DNA of 64,000 nucleotides from DASUZB01 sp036377075. GTDB taxonomy: Bacteria > Actinomycetota > CALGFH01. The stretch is taken from the NCBI GenBank assembly GCA_036377075.1, contig DASUZB010000105.1, forward strand, positions 1-64,000, read 5' to 3'. The notes beneath the pieces are model-generated. The model saw only the letters and a program-made list of their open reading frames with translations, did no database searches and was not told where the DNA came from. The stretch's first letter is position 1; each line of letters opens with the position of its first letter. Shown piece by piece: positions 61,970 through 64,000 of the stretch. A program made the position numbers and the translations under genes.

Positions 61970-64000
61970 ATGGGACGAACATTCTGGCGGCGCCGCGGGG
62001 TGGCGCTCGTCTCGTTGCTGGCCGCGCTGGGGATGGTCCTGGCCGGCGCGCCGAGCTTCGCGGGACCAACACCCCAGGACCGGAAGGCTCCGGCCAGGCA
62101 CGGCCTGCACGAGTTCGGGCAGGGCAACGTCGGCGCGAGCGAGGAACCCGGTGAGCGCGAGCCGGGCGAGGCCCAGGAGCTGATCGAGGCGCGCGACTGG
62201 TACTCGGCGCCGCGGCTGGCCCCCGGGACCGAGGTCCCGGCCGCCGCGGTCAGCGAGGCCGCCGCGGCGGCCTCGCGCCTGAGTACCGTCGGCGGGCACT
62301 GGTCCGAGGTCACCAACGTGCCCTACGACAGCGACGCGCACGGCTACCGCGACCCGGTCTGGTCCAACTCCGGTGGCGGCGCCGGCCTGGTCGGCGGCCG
62401 CATGACCGCGATGGCCAGCGACGGCCGCTGGATCTACGGCGGCGCCGCCGACGGCGGCGTGTGGGTCTCGAGCGACCACGGCCAGCACTGGACGCCGACG
62501 CTGCAGGGCAAGGAGACGCTCTCCATCGGCGCCCTGTACGTGCGCCAGTCGGACCACTCGCTGTGGGTGGGCACCGGCGAGGCCAACACCAGCTCGGACT
62601 CCTACGCCGGCCAGGGCGTCTGGCGCTCCACCAACCACGGCCAGAGCTACGTCAAGGTGGGCGGCGACGAGCTGCGCAACGCGCTGGTCTTCAGGATCAC
62701 CGCCTCCTCGGGCTACGTCTACGCGGCCACCAGCCGCGGCCTGTGGCGGCGCCACAGCCAGGCGGCCCGCACCTCCGCGTGGCAGCTGGTGCTCAAGCCG
62801 GACCCCAACCCGGACAACACGCCGTACAACACCTCGTTCATCACCGACGTGGCCCTCAAGCCGGGCTCCGGCGGCAAGCAGGTGATCGCGGTGCTCGGCT
62901 GGCGGGCCGGGACCGACTACAACGGCTTCTACGTCTCCGACGACGGCGGCGCCCCGGGCAGCTTCACCAAGATCAGCCCGGCCGGCCTCGACGCCAGCGA
63001 CATCGGCCGCACCGCCCTGTCCTTCTCGCAGGACGGCAAGGTGCTGTACGCGGCGATCCAGTCGCCCAGGTACTTCAACGAGGGCCCGCCGGCGCCGGCC
63101 CAGTCGACCATCCTCAAGGGCGTCTTCAAGTCCGCCAGCGGCGACGTCGCCGGCCCGTGGACGCTGGTGGCCGACTCCGCCAAGCTCGCCGCCGGCGACT
63201 CGGCGCTGCAGTTCCCCTCCACCTACGAGCCCGGCGTGCAGGGCTGGTACAACATCTACGTCCAGGTCGACCCGAAGGACGCCAAGCACGTCTACCTCGG
63301 TCTCGAGGAGATCTTCGAGACCAGCGACGGCGGCGCCACCTGGAAGGCCATCGGGCCGTACTGGAACTTCACCCTGCCCTGCGCGGAGAACGGGCTCGAC
63401 AGCTGCCCCAAGACCACCCACCCGGACCAGCACGGCATCACCATCGCCGCCGACGGCACCGCCTACTTCGGCAACGACGGTGGGGTCTACTCCCGCCCCA
63501 GCAGCCTGCGCGGCGTGGTGCGCTGGACCGACAACAACGCCCGCCTGCGCACCCTGCAGTACTACTTCGCCGGTAGCGGGCGCAGCCCGCGGGGCGGCGT
63601 CGACGTCTGGGGCGGCCTGCAGGACAACGGCACCTCGCTGCTGCTCAACGGCGCCCACCAGCAGGTCTCGCCGTTCGGCGGCGACGGCGGCGACGTCCTG
63701 ATCGACCCCAACAACTCCGACAACGCCGTGGTCGAGTACGTCGACCTGGCGGTGGCGATCAGCCGCAACGGCGGCCGCTCCAGCGGCGCGCCCGGCTCGG
63801 AGTCCTGGCGGCTGGTCTCGCCGGCCTGCGAGTGGAACCCGGACCTCACCGGCTGCGACCCCTCGCCGCGGTTCATCGCCCCGTTCAACGCGGACGTCAA
63901 GAACGGCAGCCACTGGGTCACCGGCGGCCGCTACGTGTGGGAGACCACCAAGGGCTTCGACACCGTCTGCGAGGGCAACACCTGCGACTGGAAGCAGCTG
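61970..64000 (+). CDS. Secreted BNR/sortilin-like beta-propeller protein (runs off the right edge)
   Basis: The first 677 codons are visible. A signal peptide (GRTFWRRRGVALVSLLAAL, cleavage near SFAG) precedes BNR/Asp-box blades: VWVSSDHGQHWTP, VWRSTNHGQSYVKV, GFYVSDDGGAPG and FETSDGGATWKAIG. This is the VPS10/sialidase-like repeat of extracellular propellers, often in glycoside hydrolases (xyloglucanase GH74 type) or adhesion proteins. No catalytic residues can be assigned with confidence. ATG 61970 has GGAGGG five bases upstream. The C-terminal domains lie outside the window. Confidence 0.9.
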   Translation, partial: MGRTFWRRRGVALVSLLAALGMVLAGAPSFAGPTPQDRKAPARHGLHEFGQGNVGASEEPGEREPGEAQELIEARDWYSAPRLAPGTEVPAAAVSEAAAAASRLSTVGGHWSEVTNVPYDSDAHGYRDPVWSNSGGGAGLVGGRMTAMASDGRWIYGGAADGGVWVSSDHGQHWTPTLQGKETLSIGALYVRQSDHSLWVGTGEANTSSDSYAGQGVWRSTNHGQSYVKVGGDELRNALVFRITASSGYVYAATSRGLWRRHSQAARTSAWQLVLKPDPNPDNTPYNTSFITDVALKPGSGGKQVIAVLGWRAGTDYNGFYVSDDGGAPGSFTKISPAGLDASDIGRTALSFSQDGKVLYAAIQSPRYFNEGPPAPAQSTILKGVFKSASGDVAGPWTLVADSAKLAAGDSALQFPSTYEPGVQGWYNIYVQVDPKDAKHVYLGLEEIFETSDGGATWKAIGPYWNFTLPCAENGLDSCPKTTHPDQHGITIAADGTAYFGNDGGVYSRPSSLRGVVRWTDNNARLRTLQYYFAGSGRSPRGGVDVWGGLQDNGTSLLLNGAHQQVSPFGGDGGDVLIDPNNSDNAVVEYVDLAVAISRNGGRSSGAPGSESWRLVSPACEWNPDLTGCDPSPRFIAPFNADVKNGSHWVTGGRYVWETTKGFDTVCEGNTCDWKQL

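Overview
The window looks like chromosomal DNA of a high-GC actinobacterium (Actinomycetota; probably over 70% GC by eye). Supporting signs are heavy G/C third positions, many GTG starts, 4-bp ATGA/GTGA gene overlaps, a mycobacterial-type 7-iron ferredoxin, an actinobacterial PspA-PspAA pair, an HTH-citrate synthase fusion and CU044_5270/ECF sigma modules. I cannot name the genus; a deep-branching or soil actinobacterium is only an inference. I saw no tRNA, rRNA, CRISPR array, insertion sequence or phage genes. About 53 genes are supported. One is cut by the left edge and one by the right.

Layout. 1-4.6 kb: truncated PAS/GAF sensor, ferredoxin, ECF sigma factor with a membrane partner, cysteinyl-tRNA synthetase. 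4.8-9.2 kb: a protealysin-type M4 protease followed by an emfourin-type inhibitor, pspA-pspAA, carbamate kinase, a hemerythrin-like protein. 9.2-15.6 kb: pyruvate kinase and a four-gene BMP-type nucleoside ABC uptake operon. 15.8-21.9 kb: DUF218 protein, uracil phosphoribosyltransferase, then a signalling block (GAF/HD-GYP, CHASE3-type histidine kinase, receiver, CheW-like protein). 22-31.1 kb: RmlC-like epimerase, FtsH, Ser/Thr kinase, macrodomain protein, LuxR-type AAA regulator, PAS/NarX-like kinase. 31.1-34.4 kb: repeats, a frameshifted small membrane protein, an ECF-sigma remnant and a secreted copper-radical oxidase. 34.4-40.5 kb: divergent PNPOx-like/MocR pair, a heterodimeric ABC exporter, a methyltransferase remnant. 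40.5-44.8 kb: a HAD/menorin-like fusion, a methyltransferase, an ECF sigma/CU044_5270 module. 44.9-50.9 kb: ABC-2 transporter with an exported partner, beta-propeller protein, OmpR-type two-component system. 50.9-56.7 kb: membrane formate dehydrogenase operon and a nitroreductase. 56.8-64 kb: Tat/lipobox class V PLP enzyme, APH-like kinase, a homocitrate/Re-citrate synthase-like enzyme divergent from an HTH-citrate synthase, and a secreted BNR-repeat protein.

The strongest result is the formate dehydrogenase alpha subunit. Two open frames are joined by an in-frame TGA at 55391-55389 (minus strand), in the context A-R-I-U-H-S. A hairpin with a GGTCT apical loop begins directly downstream, and the loop lies 18 nt after the TGA. 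As I recall, this is the same geometry as the E. coli fdhF SECIS. The gene is therefore read as one 1070-residue selenoprotein, so selA/selB/selC should exist elsewhere in the genome.

Other points worth a second look: the protease/inhibitor pair separated by a hairpin, the two different synthase families facing each other across an AT-rich operator-like region, the HAD/menorin-like fusion, the exported PLP enzyme, and the one-base frameshift at 31847-31849.
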